64,000 bases of DNA from Candidatus Zixiibacteriota bacterium (lineage in GTDB: Bacteria; Zixibacteria; MSB-5A5; DSPP01). Each line of letters begins with the position of its first letter. The stretch's first letter is position 1. The translations under genes were made by a program, and so were the position numbers. The notes beneath the pieces were generated by a model, which saw only the letters and a program-made list of their open reading frames with translations, did no database searches and was not told where the DNA came from. Location: assembly GCA_022614805.1 (NCBI GenBank), contig JAKEHY010000016.1, positions 14,013 to 78,012 of the forward strand, in the 5' to 3' direction. This document shows, one piece after another, positions 27,399 to 36,044 of the stretch.

Positions 27399-28634
27399 AT
27401 GGTAAAAGTATCTTTTTTAATTGGCTCAGGGTTCTCGGTGCCAGCCGGCTATCCAACCACAAAGAACATTAACAAGAAATTGCAGAGAATTAACGCTTCA
27501 GAAATTTGCGTATCTTCAAATCGACAAGCTTGGTTTCTAAATGATCAGCCCGATCCAAATTCATGGATAAATGCTGAACAACGGCAATTTGTCCAAGAGT
27601 TTCTGGAATTCTACGATACTCAAGTTCTGAAACAAGGAGAAAGTTTTCATTACGAAACGTTTTATGACTATTACATCTCAGCATATAAAACCGGTTCACA
27701 TTCGGAGGCGCTCCACAATTTCTTAAAAAGCTTTAAGAACAAATACAACAAAAACTTCGATAATCTTGATCTTCAAAATCTATTGGGGACCTTCCATGAC
27801 ATTTTTTCTCAACTGCTGGCAGGGCAACTTAATAAACCCCTAAGACGTGTCCATCGCTGCGAACCTTACGGTTCAGAATGTAACGCATTTCTTGTTTTGG
27901 TTGGAAAGCTCGCACAGAGTTCAAATGTTCATTTTCACAGCTTAAACCACGACTTGTATCTAGAAAACTTGGCTTTATCCGATACCATGCAGGGCGATTT
28001 AGACGATGGCTTTGAGGAATTAGGTTCACAACTCTACGTTAAAAAATATGACGAATACGCAACATACATGATTCGCCTTAGACGATTTACAAACAAATAC
28101 GAAAGTCGGTTTTGCTTGTATAAACTGCATGGTAGCATCGATCATTACTGGTGCAACTTTGAAGATGGATTTGATCTTGTGAAACTCCCTTGGACGTCTG
28201 GTTTCTTAGCTCATGAAATTTACAAAGAATTTAATCGAAACGGAAAATATGCATACGACAACAGGTCGACGGACGTAGTACCCGACTTTCTCTCTGGAAC
28301 AACGCACAAACCAAATCAATACGACCGGGGGCCATATTACCCTCTTGTTCATGAACACTTTAAGAAGAATTTAACGGAATCAAAAAGTCTTATCGTTATA
28401 GGTTATGGTTTCGGGGATTTAAGAATAAACAACTACATAGAAGAAAACTTCCTGACGGATTCGGACAAAGTCATGTTTGTTGTTGACATTGAAAGACCGG
28501 AAAATGCTTACTTAGATCGTCCCAATGTGCATTTCATCGAGGGCGGCGTTTCAGGAATGAATACCAAAACGATTCTAGAACGTATCTCCTCAAATATAGG
28601 AAACTTGAAGGATAGTTGTGGCACGGTAAAATGA
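27399..28634 (+). CDS. SIR2-like domain protein, candidate defence NADase
   Basis: A 411-residue protein with a SIR2-like fold. The nucleotide loop is IGSGFSVPAG at residues 8-17; the N..D catalytic motif lies in FHSLNHDLYLE (N183, D185); the catalytic-type histidine is H244 in YKLHGSIDHYW; and LIVIGYGFGDLRINNYI is the late SIR2_2 segment. In anti-phage systems such domains degrade NAD+; whether this protein deacylates, hydrolyses NAD or senses is unknown. No second domain is obvious. The gene is much more AT-rich than its neighbours, consistent with transfer. Its TGA overlaps the ATG of a 31-codon membrane peptide gene. Confidence 0.82.
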   Translation: MVKVSFLIGSGFSVPAGYPTTKNINKKLQRINASEICVSSNRQAWFLNDQPDPNSWINAEQRQFVQEFLEFYDTQVLKQGESFHYETFYDYYISAYKTGSHSEALHNFLKSFKNKYNKNFDNLDLQNLLGTFHDIFSQLLAGQLNKPLRRVHRCEPYGSECNAFLVLVGKLAQSSNVHFHSLNHDLYLENLALSDTMQGDLDDGFEELGSQLYVKKYDEYATYMIRLRRFTNKYESRFCLYKLHGSIDHYWCNFEDGFDLVKLPWTSGFLAHEIYKEFNRNGKYAYDNRSTDVVPDFLSGTTHKPNQYDRGPYYPLVHEHFKKNLTESKSLIVIGYGFGDLRINNYIEENFLTDSDKVMFVVDIERPENAYLDRPNVHFIEGGVSGMNTKTILERISSNIGNLKDSCGTVK

Positions 28635-28726
28635 AAATAACTTTCACAGTCCCAATTGTTGCACTGGTTTGCTTAACCATCGTTATTCGAATAATCGCGG
28701 TAGAGTATGTCCATGTCAATAATTAA
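28631..28726 (+). CDS. Putative 31-residue membrane peptide coupled to the SIR2-like gene
   Basis: This short ORF starts with ATG at 28631, overlapping the SIR2-like stop as ATGA, and ends at TAA 28724-28726 inside the start of the next gene. The peptide is almost entirely one hydrophobic helix (FTVPIVALVCLTIVIRIIAV) with a polar tail. Its start has no Shine-Dalgarno, so expression would depend on translational coupling. It could be a real toxin-like or sensor partner, or a chance ORF. Confidence 0.4.
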   Translation: MKITFTVPIVALVCLTIVIRIIAVEYVHVNN

Positions 28727-29174
28727 GTTTATTATCTGGGTCGCGATCGTCACAGGGGTGGCAACCATTGTAAATATGATTCTAATTCTCCCACTTGGCA
28801 TCTATGCACAGAAAAAATGGGGACCTCGCTGCGAGACTCCACTTACAGAGGGCGTTCCTATCTTAAATGCGATTCCCAACAAGGGTGTGATGCCCATTCT
28901 GTACGGCCTTTTCTGCGGCATTCTCGTCGGCGGAGGTATAGCGCTCATCACTCGATTGTACGTAAGCCCACATTGGTTCTACCAAATTTTTCTTGCTTTA
29001 GGCTTCTTCTTCGCAGCCGGTAAAGTGCAAAAACGGTACCTGACAACAGGAACTCGAGGTCCTTTTATGTTCGGGCTTACAGGTGACCGCACCATCGCCG
29101 CTATGTATGGTTTTTATAGCTGGGGCGCTCTTTTTGCCATCATTGCGCTCGGCCTCTGGTCGTGGCTGGTGTAG
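28707..29174 (+). CDS. Four-helix membrane protein, unknown
   Basis: A 155-residue protein with about four transmembrane helices (about 5-27, 68-88, 92-108, 130-153) and a conserved-looking loop TTGTRGPFMFGLTGDRT. No family is recognised. It starts within the 3' end of the micro-peptide ORF behind the SIR2-like gene, so the three may share a transcript. Composition is closer to the chromosomal average than that of the SIR2-like gene. Confidence 0.6.
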   Translation: MSMSIIKFIIWVAIVTGVATIVNMILILPLGIYAQKKWGPRCETPLTEGVPILNAIPNKGVMPILYGLFCGILVGGGIALITRLYVSPHWFYQIFLALGFFFAAGKVQKRYLTTGTRGPFMFGLTGDRTIAAMYGFYSWGALFAIIALGLWSWLV

Positions 29175-29202
29175 TACCGCTTTATTCTGTTCTGGATGGA
29201 TA

Positions 29203-29364
29203 ATGAACAAAGCAATGACAGAAAGGATAAACGTGATCAAACAAAGTAAGAGGAGAGAAGCCGGCTTTCGTTGTCCGCATTGCGTTAAGCCGGTTTCTGA
29301 AATTACTGGGAAGTTACCGCTTAAAATGAAGCAGAAGGAGGATAAATCACTATGCGAACGCTGA
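29203..29364 (+). CDS. Possible 53-residue zinc-motif protein
   Basis: The ORF reads MNKAMTERINVIKQSK at its start, contains FRCPHCVKPVSE, and ends in CER. The CPHC knuckle with a distant C-terminal Cys could bind metal, or the ORF could be the remnant of a longer zinc-ribbon gene. It overlaps the start of the next gene by 13 bases. Its ribosome binding site is weak. Confidence 0.3.
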   Translation: MNKAMTERINVIKQSKRREAGFRCPHCVKPVSEITGKLPLKMKQKEDKSLCER

Positions 29365-29633
29365 TTATCATAATCTGCGGCGTAGCTCTCTGGGGCGGGT
29401 TTCTTGGGGCAGCCAAGTTCTTTGGCAATGCCGGCTCGAAAGGGATGGGCTTGGCCACTTACCTGTTTATCGCGCTCTGGTTTTTAATTTCCGCCGGAAA
29501 TATGTGGATGGGCGTGGCGCGGGCCGGTTATTCCGTCCGGGAAGAACTTCCCATCTTTCTTCTCATCTTTTTGCTGCCCGCCGCGCTCGCGTTGTTCGTT
29601 TACTGGAGATTTTTGCGGACGGACGGCGGATAA
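29352..29633 (+). CDS. Small three-helix membrane protein
   Basis: A 93-residue protein with three hydrophobic segments (about 3-22, 36-56, 65-84) and a short acidic end. The ATG at 29352 has an excellent AGGAGG ten bases upstream. It is close to the TMEM175-like gene (six-base gap) on the same strand. The family resembles small unannotated membrane proteins found beside channels; no function can be given. Confidence 0.65.
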   Translation: MRTLIIIICGVALWGGFLGAAKFFGNAGSKGMGLATYLFIALWFLISAGNMWMGVARAGYSVREELPIFLLIFLLPAALALFVYWRFLRTDGG

Positions 29634-29639
29634 TAACCA

Positions 29640-30224
29640 ATGAGTAAACACCGGCTGGAAACCTTCAGCGACGGCGTTTTGGCCATCGTCATAACCATAA
29701 TGGTTTTGGAAATGAAAGTGCCCCACGGCGCCAGTTTGTACGCCTTAAAGCCGGTTTTGCCCGTCTTTTTAAGCTACGTCTTGAGCTTCGCCTACCTCGC
29801 CATCTACTGGAACAACCACCACCATATGTTGCACACCGTGCAAAATGTCACCGGCCCCGTCCTCTGGGCCAACCTGCACCTCCTTTTCTGGCTCTCCCTC
29901 TTCCCCTTCACCACCGGCTGGGTGGGGGAAAACCATTTCGCCCCCGCTCCAATGGCCCTCTACGGCGCCGTTCTCCTGATGGCCGCCATCGCCTATTTTA
30001 TTCTGCAAACGGCCATTATAAAAAGCCAGGGCACGGGCTCCCTCTTGGCCCGGGCCATCGGCAAGGACGTAAAGGGAAAAATCTCCCCGGTTCTCTACGC
30101 AGTCGCCATCCTCGCCGCCTTCTTCCAGCCCTGGATAGCGGGTGGCATCTATGTCCTTGTCGCCCTGATGTGGCTGGTTCCCGACCGCCGGATTGAACGC
30201 GCCTTGGGTGAAATCGAAAAATAG
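29640..30224 (+). CDS. TMEM175/DUF1211-family potassium channel-like protein
   Basis: A 194-residue membrane protein with the family signature FSDGVLAIVITIMVLE in helix 1. In bacterial TMEM175 proteins this motif lines a K+-selective pore, and the proteins work as tetramers. Further helices lie at about 40-60 (with YWNNHHHM), 75-95, 105-125 and 150-180. It overlaps no gene but sits six bases after the small membrane protein. Channel function is known for the family and inferred here. Confidence 0.88.
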   Translation: MSKHRLETFSDGVLAIVITIMVLEMKVPHGASLYALKPVLPVFLSYVLSFAYLAIYWNNHHHMLHTVQNVTGPVLWANLHLLFWLSLFPFTTGWVGENHFAPAPMALYGAVLLMAAIAYFILQTAIIKSQGTGSLLARAIGKDVKGKISPVLYAVAILAAFFQPWIAGGIYVLVALMWLVPDRRIERALGEIEK

Positions 30225-30318
30225 CAGCGTAAAATCCCCGCCTATTGCCATTGCTATAGGTATTCCCGCTTTTTGCCGATGTTTTGGATAACGGATGAGA
30301 ATTAAAAAGGGGGAATAA

Positions 30319-30951
30319 ATGGCATTGGCGGCTAAACAAAGGCAAAAAACAGAAAACGATTTAACCTGCCCCCATTGCGGTGGGCCGGTATCGCCAAAAG
30401 CCCAAACCTGCCCGCATTGCAATGGGCCTCTGTTTCACGATGGAACGACGATTGAAACCCCCGTTTGTCCCCGCTGCCACGTTGAATTGAAAAAAATGAA
30501 AACCGAAGGTGAAGACGAAGTTGAAACCTGCCCCCAATGTCACGGCCTCTGGCTCGATTATCAAAACTTTGCCCGCGCCACCAATCCCCAGCGGCTGTCA
30601 AAAGAATACGCCGATTCCAAAAACCACTGGCACAAGCCGGAATCCGGCCCCATTCACTACGTCTCCTGCCCCCGCTGCGGGCGCTATATGAACCGGGAAA
30701 ATTTCTCCAAAATCTCCGGCATCGTCATCGACCGCTGCGGCGACCACGGCGTCTGGCTGGATGAAGGCGAGCTGGACCGCATCCGGCTCTTCATCGCCTC
30801 CGGCGGCCTGGAACGCCTGCAGGATAAACGGCTGGACAAAATGCACGAGGAAATGCGCGAACTGGCCAGCCGCGTGCAGGGCGAGGAATTTATGACCCGC
30901 CTGCTCCAGTTCTGGAACCCCAAGCGCATCTTCTTCAAAGGCCGCATTTAA
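30319..30951 (+). CDS. zf-TFIIB-domain zinc-ribbon protein
   Basis: A 210-residue soluble protein rich in zinc knuckles: CPHCGGPVSPKAQTCPHC, then CPRCHVELKK...CPQCHGLWLDYQNF, then CPRCGRYMNR...DRCGDHGVWLDEGEL. The last two are zf-TFIIB-type ribbons, recognised by the GVWLDEGEL ending. A helical tail follows. Function of these bacterial proteins is unknown; DNA or protein binding is possible. AAAGGGGGAATAA precedes the ATG. Confidence 0.85.
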   Translation: MALAAKQRQKTENDLTCPHCGGPVSPKAQTCPHCNGPLFHDGTTIETPVCPRCHVELKKMKTEGEDEVETCPQCHGLWLDYQNFARATNPQRLSKEYADSKNHWHKPESGPIHYVSCPRCGRYMNRENFSKISGIVIDRCGDHGVWLDEGELDRIRLFIASGGLERLQDKRLDKMHEEMRELASRVQGEEFMTRLLQFWNPKRIFFKGRI

Positions 30952-30956
30952 CCCTT

Positions 30957-30981
30957 CCCCCTTCCCGTTTCGGGAAGGGGG
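30957..30981. terminator. GC-rich hairpin behind the zinc-ribbon gene
   Basis: A perfect 11-base stem, CCCCCTTCCCG and CGGGAAGGGGG, with a TTT loop, starting five bases after the TAA. There is no T run, so it may act as a weak terminator or an mRNA 3' stabiliser. Confidence 0.5.
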
Positions 30982-31041
30982 TCAGGGGGTTAGGTTGTCT
31001 TTCCGGCAACTTTCCTCGCAATTCCAGCGTAAAGTAAATCG

Positions 31042-31614
31042 ATGAATCGCAGGAACTTCTGGCGCGGCTTCTGGGGGCTTTTCTTGATGGTGGTTGGAAT
31101 CCTCTGGGTGCTGAATAACTTTGACGTCATCGATTTCGATTTTGGAGACGCGCTGGCGCTCTTTTTCCCCCTGCTTTTGATAGCCATCGGCCTGCTTATG
31201 CTTTTGCGGCCGCGGCCTCATACCTATGGCGGCGAAGGAGCGGCGGACAAACATATCTTTCGCGCTTTTGGGGACGTCAAGCTTTCCGGCGAAAATCTAG
31301 ACCCCAACGGGCTGGAAGTTTCCACCGGTTTTGGGGACGTGGAGTTGGACTTGAGCAAGGCCCGCTTTGCGGACGGTGAAAACGTTTTGTATGCCCGGAC
31401 CGCCTTCGGCGACGTGGAAGTGAAAGTACCGGAAGGAGTGGCCGTTTCTGCATCGGGCGGCTCCGCCTTCGGGGACATTAAAATTCTGGGCAAAATGGAA
31501 AAGGGAATCGGCAACCAGCTTTCTGCTTCCGACCCGAATTTTGAAACCCAAACCAGGCGGCTGCGGGTGAACGCTTCGACCGCTTTCGGGGACATTGTAA
31601 TCTCGAGAAATTAG
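31042..31614 (+). CDS. LiaF-like membrane protein (toastrack domain)
   Basis: A 190-residue protein with a short cytoplasmic start (MNRRNFWRGFWGLFLMVVGI), two helices (about 10-25 and 40-56) in the LiaF/PspC-associated N-terminal arrangement, then a beta-repeat domain. The repeats FRAFGDVKLSG, STGFGDVELDLS, RTAFGDVEVKVPEG, GSAFGDIKIL and STAFGDIVISR show five F-G-D-V/I turns of the toastrack fold. LiaF proteins regulate cell-envelope stress responses. No LiaRS pair is adjacent. Confidence 0.85.
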   Translation: MNRRNFWRGFWGLFLMVVGILWVLNNFDVIDFDFGDALALFFPLLLIAIGLLMLLRPRPHTYGGEGAADKHIFRAFGDVKLSGENLDPNGLEVSTGFGDVELDLSKARFADGENVLYARTAFGDVEVKVPEGVAVSASGGSAFGDIKILGKMEKGIGNQLSASDPNFETQTRRLRVNASTAFGDIVISRN

Positions 31615-31628
31615 GCCTCGAGCAAAAC

Positions 31629-31662
31629 AAAAAGGCAGGGCCTCTGCTGACCCTGCCTTTTT
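31629..31662. terminator. Bidirectional Rho-independent terminator
   Basis: Arms AAAAAGGCAGGG (31629-31640) and CCCTGCCTTTTT (31651-31662) with a ten-base loop give T runs on both strands. It lies between the convergent LiaF-like and aquaporin genes and should end both transcripts. Confidence 0.9.
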
Positions 31663-31679
31663 GCATTCAAAGTCCGGTT

Positions 31680-32354
31680 TTAAGCTCTCTTTGCAAAGAA
31701 CTTGTTATAAACCAAGGCCGCGACTACGCCCCCCAGTATTGGCCCGACCCAGTATACATAGTGATTGGCCCAAAAGCCGGCCGCCAAGGCCGGGCCGAAG
31801 GCCCGCGCCGGGTTCATAGCCGCGCCGGTCAAAGGCCCGCCGACCAAAATTCCCATCGTTATCGTTAGCCCGATGGAAAAAGGAAAAATCGCCTTCGGCC
31901 CCCGCTCATCCACGGCTGTGGCCAAAACGACGTGAACCAGAAACATCGTCAGGAATGCCTCAATCAAAATAGCTCGGCCAGCATCAATGGAATCGCTCAC
32001 TGCCGGGGCCCCCAAACTGACCGGGCCCCAGATATCGATTGAGAAAATCAGGCGCAAAATAAAAGCAGCCACCGTCGCACCCAAAAGCTGGGCGATGAGG
32101 TAGCCGACTGCTTTGGCGGCATCGATTTTCTTGGCCAAAAGCACGCCGATGGTGACGGCCGGGTTGAAATGCGCCCCGGAAATGTAGGAAAAAATCGAAA
32201 CGCCAATAAATATCGCCAGGCCGTGCGCCAGCGCGATGCCGACCAGGCCGACGCCGCCAACTGTGAAACCATCCGTGCAGACGGCCCCCGCCCCGACAAA
32301 GATTAAAATGAAGGTGCCGAAAAATTCCGCCAAAAGCGGACGCAATCGTTCCAT
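31680..32354 (-). CDS. Aquaporin / glycerol facilitator (MIP family)
   Basis: A 224-residue MIP channel with six helices and both NPA half-helices: HFNPAVTIG and MNPARAFGPAL. The N-terminus MERLRPLLAEFFGTFILIFVGAG and the EAFLTMFLV helix are typical. The arginine after the second NPA is present. The narrow-size sequence looks more like a water channel than a glycerol channel, but this is a guess. The ATG is preceded by GAGGAGGG and by a good promoter on the minus strand. Confidence 0.93.
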   Translation of the reverse strand: MERLRPLLAEFFGTFILIFVGAGAVCTDGFTVGGVGLVGIALAHGLAIFIGVSIFSYISGAHFNPAVTIGVLLAKKIDAAKAVGYLIAQLLGATVAAFILRLIFSIDIWGPVSLGAPAVSDSIDAGRAILIEAFLTMFLVHVVLATAVDERGPKAIFPFSIGLTITMGILVGGPLTGAAMNPARAFGPALAAGFWANHYVYWVGPILGGVVAALVYNKFFAKRA

Positions 32355-32397
32355 CGTACCCTCCTCTGATTGACGGCTTCTTTTTCCGTCCGTGCAG

Positions 32398-32426
32398 AAT
32401 ATACAACGCTGTCAAAGTATGCGCAA
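32398..32426 (-). promoter_or_regulatory. Probable promoter of the aquaporin gene
   Basis: On the minus strand: TTGCGC, 17 bases, TATATT, about 45 bases before the ATG. Confidence 0.5.
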
Positions 32427-32451
32427 AAATTTCCGCGGCTGTCTTTTATAC

Positions 32452-33111
32452 TCATGGCGTAACTTCTTCCTGCGCTGGACGAAGCCATTTTCTTAAAATT
32501 GCCGTCACGGTCATCGAGATAAATGCTCCCGTTGCCGCCATCGTCATATCCTTTTGCGCGTCCCAAATATCCCCCTGCGTCCCCAGCCAGGCATCGCCGG
32601 TGCCGGGGGCAACCATTGCGGCAATCAGCCATTCCATAATTTCGTAAGCGGCGGAAAAAGCCAACGTAACGTCGAAGGGCAGATAGTAGGCCCAAAAACC
32701 CCGGACGGAGGCAACCCGCAAAAAAACTTCCCGAATCGGGTAGGCCAGCAAAAACCCAAAGGAAAAGTGAACGATACGGTCGAAATGATTGCGCGAAAAA
32801 CCAAAGGCATCTTTAAGCCAGTATCCCAGAGGGACCTCGGAATAGGTCCAGTGCGCGCCAATGGTATGCAGACTCATAAAAACGGTGATGAGGATGTAGG
32901 AAAGGTCGGAAAGAGGAAAAATCCGGTAGGTGCCGAACATCAAACCAACCGCCGCAACGACCAGAATGTTTTCCAAAATCCAGTCATGCCGGTCGAGCGG
33001 GCTTATGGCCATTACTATCCAGAAAACCAGATACCAGCCCAAAAGGATTTGCAGAAGCCGGTTTTGGCGAAAGTCCGCCCTCACCCGCATCGTGGAAGTG
33101 GTAAAGCCCAC
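32452..33111 (-). CDS. DUF2238 family membrane protein
   Basis: A 219-residue membrane protein of the YjdF/DUF2238 type. Typical segments are SLHTIGAHWTYSEVPLG, FSRNHFDRIVHFSFGFLLAYPIRE and AAYEIMEWLIA with GTQGDIWDAQKDM. About six helices can be traced. Function is unknown; the His/Asp/Glu pattern of the loops suggests metal or haem contacts in the family. The GTG at 33109-33111 follows GGAGATTTA and overlaps the glyS stop by one base; an ATG at 33090 is less well placed. Confidence 0.88.
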   Translation of the reverse strand: MGFTTSTMRVRADFRQNRLLQILLGWYLVFWIVMAISPLDRHDWILENILVVAAVGLMFGTYRIFPLSDLSYILITVFMSLHTIGAHWTYSEVPLGYWLKDAFGFSRNHFDRIVHFSFGFLLAYPIREVFLRVASVRGFWAYYLPFDVTLAFSAAYEIMEWLIAAMVAPGTGDAWLGTQGDIWDAQKDMTMAATGAFISMTVTAILRKWLRPAQEEVTP

Positions 33112-34415
33112 TAAATCTCCACTTTCTTCTGCAGAATTCCCGCCAGTTCGGAAATTTTATGCCTCGTTTGCTGCATCGTGTCCCTTTCTCGGATGGTAAC
33201 GGTTTCATCCTGCAGGGTTTGGGAATCGACGGTGAGGCAGAAGGGAGTGCCGACTTCGTCCATTCTTCGATACCGCCGGCCGACGGCACTTTTGTCATCG
33301 TAGAAGATTTTGAACTTTTTACGCAAAGCGTCATAGATTTTTGTGGCAACCTCCGGCATTCCATCCCGATTGACGAGCGGGAAAATGGCCGCTTTGAAAG
33401 GGGCGATAGGGGGGGCCAGCCGCAAAACCGAACGGGTCTCCCCTTTCACTTCCTCTTCGTAATAGCCGTCAATTAAAACCGTGAGCAGGGTCCGGTCACA
33501 GCCGGCCGAGGTCTCAATGATGTAGGGGATAAAACGCTCCTTGGTCGGCTCGTCAAAGTAGGAAAGCTCCTTGCCGGTCGCCTGCGAGTGGCGCGACAGG
33601 TCGAAATCGGTGCGGTTGTGAATCCCCTCCAGCTCCTGCCAGCCGAAGGGAAACTCGTACTGGATGTCGTAGGCCGCCTTGGCGTAATGCGCCAGCTCCT
33701 CCGGCCCGTGTTGATGAAAGCGCAGTTTTTCCTTGCGGATGCCCAACTGGTGGTACCATTTCATCCGCTCCTGCCGCCAGAGCTCGAACCATTTTTCGTC
33801 CTCCTTGGGGTGGACGAAAAACTGCATCTCCATCTGCTCGAACTCCCGCATCCGGAAAATGAAATTGCCGGGGGAAATCTCGTTGCGGAACGCCTTGCCG
33901 ATTTGGGCGATTCCGAAGGGGACTTTTTGCCGGGAAGGCACCAGTACGTTCAGAAAGTTGACATAAATCCCCTGCGCCGTTTCCGGGCGCAGGTAAACGA
34001 TGGCGGCCTCCTCCTCCACCGGGCCCATAAAGGTCTTGAACATCAAGTTGAACTGCCGGGCCTCCGTCAGTTCCCCGCCGCACTTGGGACAGCGACCGGA
34101 GACTGCTTCGTCGGCCCGGAAGCGTCCCTTGCACTTTTTGCAGTCCACCATCGGGTCGGTGAAGTGGGCCACGTGGCCGGAGGTTTCCCAGACTTTGGGA
34201 TGCATCAAAATGGCGGCATCCAGCCCCTCGATGTCGTCCCGCAGAAGGGTCATCGAGCGCCACCAGAATTCCTTGATGTTGCGTTTCAACTCCACCCCCA
34301 TCGGGCCGTAATCCCAGCAGGCGTTCAAGCCGCCGTAGATTTCGGAGGATTGAAAGATGAAACCCCGGCGCTTGGCCAGGGAGGAAAGCTTGTCCATTAC
34401 GTTATTTTCCGCCAT
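33111..34415 (-). CDS. glyS: Glycyl-tRNA synthetase, alpha2 (single-chain) type
   Basis: Class II synthetase charging tRNA-Gly. The 434-residue protein is the homodimeric form found in eukaryotes, archaea and some bacteria, not the alpha2beta2 GlyQ/GlyS pair. Features are KRRGFIFQSSEIYGGLNACWDYGP, the zinc insertion CKKCKGRF...CPKCGGEL, motif 2 around FRNEISPGNFIFRMREFEQMEMQFF, motif 3 SAGCDRTLLTVL, and a C-terminal anticodon domain (APPIAPFKAAIFPL). It has a strong promoter upstream and shares a transcript with the DUF2238 gene. Confidence 0.96.
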   Translation of the reverse strand: MAENNVMDKLSSLAKRRGFIFQSSEIYGGLNACWDYGPMGVELKRNIKEFWWRSMTLLRDDIEGLDAAILMHPKVWETSGHVAHFTDPMVDCKKCKGRFRADEAVSGRCPKCGGELTEARQFNLMFKTFMGPVEEEAAIVYLRPETAQGIYVNFLNVLVPSRQKVPFGIAQIGKAFRNEISPGNFIFRMREFEQMEMQFFVHPKEDEKWFELWRQERMKWYHQLGIRKEKLRFHQHGPEELAHYAKAAYDIQYEFPFGWQELEGIHNRTDFDLSRHSQATGKELSYFDEPTKERFIPYIIETSAGCDRTLLTVLIDGYYEEEVKGETRSVLRLAPPIAPFKAAIFPLVNRDGMPEVATKIYDALRKKFKIFYDDKSAVGRRYRRMDEVGTPFCLTVDSQTLQDETVTIRERDTMQQTRHKISELAGILQKKVEI

Positions 34416-34465
34416 TTCTTATCCTCTCACAAATCGCAAATTTCCAGTCTTTGCCGGAAGCGGCC

Positions 34466-34494
34466 AATATAGACGAAGCCTGACGGCTTTTCAA
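34466..34494 (-). promoter_or_regulatory. Probable sigma-70 promoter of glyS
   Basis: On the minus strand: TTGAAA, 17 bases, TATATT, about 50 bases before the glyS ATG; five of six matches in both boxes. I see no T-box leader. Confidence 0.65.
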
Positions 34495-34502
34495 GGCGCA
34501 TT

Positions 34503-34529
34503 AAAAAGGCAGCCGACTTACTGCGGCTG
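34503..34529 (-). terminator. Hairpin with T tail on the minus strand
   Basis: On the minus strand CAGCCG, an eight-base loop, CGGCTG, then CCTTTTT. It stands upstream of glyS with no minus-strand gene in front of it, so what it would terminate is unclear; it may stop antisense transcription out of the PLP-enzyme gene. Confidence 0.45.
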
Positions 34530-34667
34530 ACATTTAAGTGTCGGGAGCACACCGAGGCTGACTTTAATAAAGCTGCACCTGCTCGCTTTTCTGTTTGATT
34601 TTTTGCCGTCCGCCCTTAACTTTCATTTATAGCCCGGCGAGCAAATGCTCCAGGGAAGCTTAAAACT

Positions 34668-36044
34668 ATGGCGATGATAGAAAACATCCTGAAGGGGATA
34701 GGCAAAACCCCTTTGGTGCGCCTGAACAAGATGGTGCCGGCGGAGGCGGCGGAAGTCTGGGCGAAAGCCGAGTTTTTAAATCCGGCCGGCAGCGTCAAGG
34801 AGCGGATGGCCGTCTACATCATCGAAAAAGCCGAGCGGGAAGGGGTTTTGAAACCGGGGGGAACGATTGTCGAGGGTTCTTCCGGCAATACCGGTTTGGG
34901 AATCGCAATGGTGGCGGCCTTGAAAGGTTACAGGGCCGTAATCACCATCTCCGACAAGATGTCGGCTGAAAAGGTGAACCAGCTGAAGGCCTTCGGCGCC
35001 AAGGTGGTCATCTGCCCGGCCAACGTTCCGGCCGAATCGCCGCATTCCTATTACGAAACGGCTAAACGCATCGTGCAGGAAACCCCCGGGGCTTTTTATC
35101 TGAACCAGTACCACAACCCCGAAAATATCGAGGCCCATTACCGCTGGACCGGGCCGGAGATTTGGGAGGAGACCGGCGGCAACTTCGATGCTTTCGTGGC
35201 CGGCATCGGCACCGGCGGCACCCTTTCCGGCATCGGCCGGTTTATCAAGGAAAGAAATACCCAGATCAAAATCATCGCCGTCGACCCCGCCGGCTCGGTC
35301 TTCTACTCTTATTTCAAAACCGGCAAACTGCCGGCTCCCCACGCTTACAAAGTGGAGGGAATCGGCGAGGATATGCTGGTCAAAGCGATGGATTTTTCGG
35401 TGGTGGATGATGTGGTCCAGGTGACCGACCGGGACTGCTTTTTGACCGCCCGGCGGCTGACCCGCGAGGAGGGGCTTTTTGCCGGCGGCTCTTCGGGCGG
35501 GGCGGTCTTTGTGGCGTTGAAAGTGGCGGAGGAGCTGGGGGCTGGTAAACGGGTGGTTACGCTTTTGCCCGATTCCGGCAATCGCTACCTCTCCAAGGTT
35601 TTTTCCGACGAATGGATGCGGGACAACGGCTTTTTGGACGAAGAACCGCGCCTGGGCCGGGTGAAAGACATTTTGAACTTGCACAAGCGCAAGGTGATAA
35701 CCGCCGCTTCCAAAGACCTGGTGCACCGGGTCATCGATAAAATGAAGCGCTACGACATCTCCCAACTGCCGGTGGTGGACGAGGGCCAGCTGGCGGGCAT
35801 TATCCGGGAAGTTGACTTGCTGAACTATATGGTCACCGGCCGGCACCGGATTTCCGAGCCGATTGAAACCATTGTGGAGAAAAATGCGGAAACGATAAGC
35901 CCGGAGGCTTCCATCTCTCTCCTTTCGGAAAAATTTATGGCCAATCAGGATACCGCCGTGGTGGTGGTGGAAGGGGAAAAAATCATCGGGCTGGTTTCCA
36001 AAATTGATTTAATCGACTACCTCGCCAAAAAGTTCAAAGATTAA
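34668..36044 (+). CDS. Cysteine synthase/cystathionine beta-synthase-type PLP enzyme with CBS domain pair
   Basis: A 458-residue PLP fold-type II enzyme. The PLP lysine is in NPAGSVKERMAVYI, the phosphate/substrate loop is EGSSGNTGLGIAMVA, and the second PLP loop is AGIGTGGTLSGIGRF with GGSSGGA later. Residues about 330-458 hold two CBS domains (VHRVIDKMKRYDISQLPVVDEG and QDTAVVVVEGEKIIGLVSKIDL), which bind adenosyl ligands such as SAM and could regulate the enzyme. The layout equals eukaryotic-like cystathionine beta-synthase, but cysteine synthase activity is also possible. A single gene with 250 bases of leader. Confidence 0.9.
   Translation: MAMIENILKGIGKTPLVRLNKMVPAEAAEVWAKAEFLNPAGSVKERMAVYIIEKAEREGVLKPGGTIVEGSSGNTGLGIAMVAALKGYRAVITISDKMSAEKVNQLKAFGAKVVICPANVPAESPHSYYETAKRIVQETPGAFYLNQYHNPENIEAHYRWTGPEIWEETGGNFDAFVAGIGTGGTLSGIGRFIKERNTQIKIIAVDPAGSVFYSYFKTGKLPAPHAYKVEGIGEDMLVKAMDFSVVDDVVQVTDRDCFLTARRLTREEGLFAGGSSGGAVFVALKVAEELGAGKRVVTLLPDSGNRYLSKVFSDEWMRDNGFLDEEPRLGRVKDILNLHKRKVITAASKDLVHRVIDKMKRYDISQLPVVDEGQLAGIIREVDLLNYMVTGRHRISEPIETIVEKNAETISPEASISLLSEKFMANQDTAVVVVEGEKIIGLVSKIDLIDYLAKKFKD

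Noticed and set aside
34416-34667. Riboswitch or T-box ahead of glyS or the PLP/CBS-domain enzyme
   Set aside because: No T-box or SAM-riboswitch core is visible; the only hairpin with a T tail faces the minus strand and has no gene in front of it.
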